From positions 1-6,607 of the forward strand of contig JAFQAM010000172.1 in the NCBI GenBank assembly GCA_017416885.1: a DNA stretch of 6,607 nt, written 5' to 3'. This DNA comes from Clostridia bacterium (lineage in GTDB: Bacteria; Bacillota; Clostridia; Oscillospirales; CAG-272). Both the position numbers and the translations under genes were made by a program. The notes below the pieces were generated by a model. It was given only the letters and a program-made list of their open reading frames with translations, had not been told where the DNA came from and did not search any database. This document shows positions 6,189-6,607 of this stretch, in pieces (position 1 is the stretch's first letter; each line of letters begins with the position of its first letter).

Positions 6189-6279
6189 GGAGAATTCGCC
6201 TAGTTGGTCGAGGGCGCACGATTGGAAATCGTGTAACCGGTAACACGGTTCCAGAGTTCGAATCTCTGATTCTCCGCCA
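6189..6279 (+). tRNA. tRNA-Ser (anticodon GGA)
   Basis: Complete class II tRNA with encoded CCA. Acceptor stem GGAGAAT (6189-6195) pairs with ATTCTCC (6269-6275), discriminator G6276, CCA 6277-6279. Anticodon stem CACGA/TCGTG (6217-6221, 6229-6233) surrounds loop TTGGAAA with anticodon GGA at 6224-6226, reading UCC and UCU. A long variable arm (6234-6251; stem AACCG/CGGTT) is typical of tRNA-Ser. T arm CAGAG-TTCGAAT-CTCTG is 6252-6268. It has its own promoter and terminator. It shares a 14-bp repeat with the sequence beside the neighbouring integrase gene. Confidence 0.97.
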
Positions 6280-6352
6280 AATAAGAAACCTTGGGGCTTT
6301 TGCCTCAAGGTTTTTTATTATGCTTTTTGCGTACCTCAAAATCGTGTAACCG
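6226..6352 (+). repeat. 14-bp direct repeat joining tRNA-Ser and the integrase 3' end (candidate att site)
   Basis: AAATCGTGTAACCG occurs at 6226-6239 and again at 6339-6352, in the same orientation and 113 bp apart. The first copy runs from the last anticodon base through the 3' strand of the anticodon stem into the variable arm. The second lies 6 bp from the integrase stop. Similarity does not extend past these 14 bases on either side. Position beside a tyrosine recombinase suggests an attachment core or a remnant of one. Confidence 0.6.
6286..6316 (+). terminator. Intrinsic terminator after tRNA-Ser, probably shared with the integrase gene
   Basis: AACCTTGGGGC (6287-6297) pairs with GCCTCAAGGTT (6302-6312), 11 pairs with one G-U, closed by a TTTT loop and followed by further T's. 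Read on the minus strand the same hairpin is followed by TCTTATTT, so it can also stop the convergent integrase transcript, whose stop codon is about 45 bp away. Confidence 0.9.
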
Positions 6353-6358
6353 TTTTAC

Positions 6359-6607
6359 CTACTTTTTTGGGGGCTTTTGAAACACTTGCAAGCAAGCGTC
6401 CTGCATATCTATACAACAGTGGGAATATAAGTCCAAGGTTATATCAACCGAGCTGTGCCCCAGCACTGTTGATACAATCTTGGGGTTGATGCCGTTCTGC
6501 ATCATAATTGTTGCATAGCTATGCCTTAGGTCGTGAAATCGTACTCGTGGGAGTCCGAGTTCACGCAGCTTCTTTTTTAGCCTTTTGTTGATTGCGTTAG
6601 GGGTGAC
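6359..6607 (-). CDS. Tyrosine recombinase (phage/ICE-type integrase), C-terminal end (start outside window)
   Basis: The last 82 residues of a tyrosine site-specific recombinase, open to the right edge of the window and ending in TAG. The catalytic core is clear: HDLRH (fragment residues 25-29) gives the H-x-x-R pair, LGHSS (49-53) gives the next histidine, and TLDLYSH (57-63) holds the nucleophilic tyrosine at 61. The first arginine and the lysine, with the arm-binding and core-binding domains, would lie further right. The pattern 'HDLRHSYAT...NPKIVSTVLGHSS...TLDLYSH' matches integrases of prophages and conjugative elements in Bacillota. It is convergent with tRNA-Ser and ends next to the 14-bp repeat. 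An integrated element probably extends beyond the window; whether the enzyme is complete cannot be seen. Confidence 0.93.
   Translation of the reverse strand, partial: VTPNAINKRLKKKLRELGLPRVRFHDLRHSYATIMMQNGINPKIVSTVLGHSSVDITLDLYSHCCIDMQDACLQVFQKPPKK

Noticed and set aside
6112..6339. A 75-codon minus-strand frame with an RIRDSNSGTVLP-type sequence
   Set aside because: It is antisense to tRNA-Ser and its promoter. The protein-like text arises from the reverse complement of the tRNA, a familiar false gene.

Overview
The window is AT-rich, with strong AAGGAGG-type ribosome binding sites, compact intergenic regions and intrinsic terminators. It also carries BspA-type leucine-rich-repeat proteins, InlB-like repeats and a CofE-like protein of about 400 residues. 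Together these suggest a chromosomal segment from a low-GC Bacillota, most likely a gut-type Clostridia; the species cannot be told from the sequence.

Layout. 1-324 (+) is the 3' end of a maltose/galactoside-type O-acetyltransferase, closed by a hairpin at 327-360. 374-3805 (-) is a three-gene operon read right to left. It holds two paralogous membrane-anchored XRE-type regulators, each HTH - transmembrane helix - Cys/His cluster - extracellular BspA-like LRR, followed by a lipoprotein with two InlB-like repeats and the same kind of LRR domain. The operon has a promoter with an inverted repeat between -35 and -10, and the last two genes overlap as ATGA. 3925-4638 (-) is a complete calcineurin-like metallophosphoesterase with its own near-consensus promoter and terminator. 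4884-6077 (+) is a protein with a coenzyme F420-0:L-glutamate ligase (CofE) domain, transcribed divergently from the phosphoesterase. 6189-6279 (+) is a complete tRNA-Ser(GGA), and 6359-6607 (-) is the C-terminal end of a tyrosine recombinase convergent with it.

How the genes may work together. The three LRR proteins look like one functional unit: two one-component regulators that put their DNA-binding domain inside the cell and a ligand- or surface-interaction domain outside, co-produced with an outer-face lipoprotein that carries the same type of LRR. This is inferred from architecture and operon structure; ligand and targets are unknown. The right edge looks like a boundary of an integrated element. 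The integrase gene ends 6 bp from a 14-bp exact copy of the tRNA-Ser anticodon-stem/variable-arm sequence, so an integrative element probably continues to the right of the window.

No CRISPR array, insertion sequence or replication origin was seen. The longest stretch without a protein gene, 6078-6358, is filled by a terminator, tRNA promoter, tRNA and second terminator.
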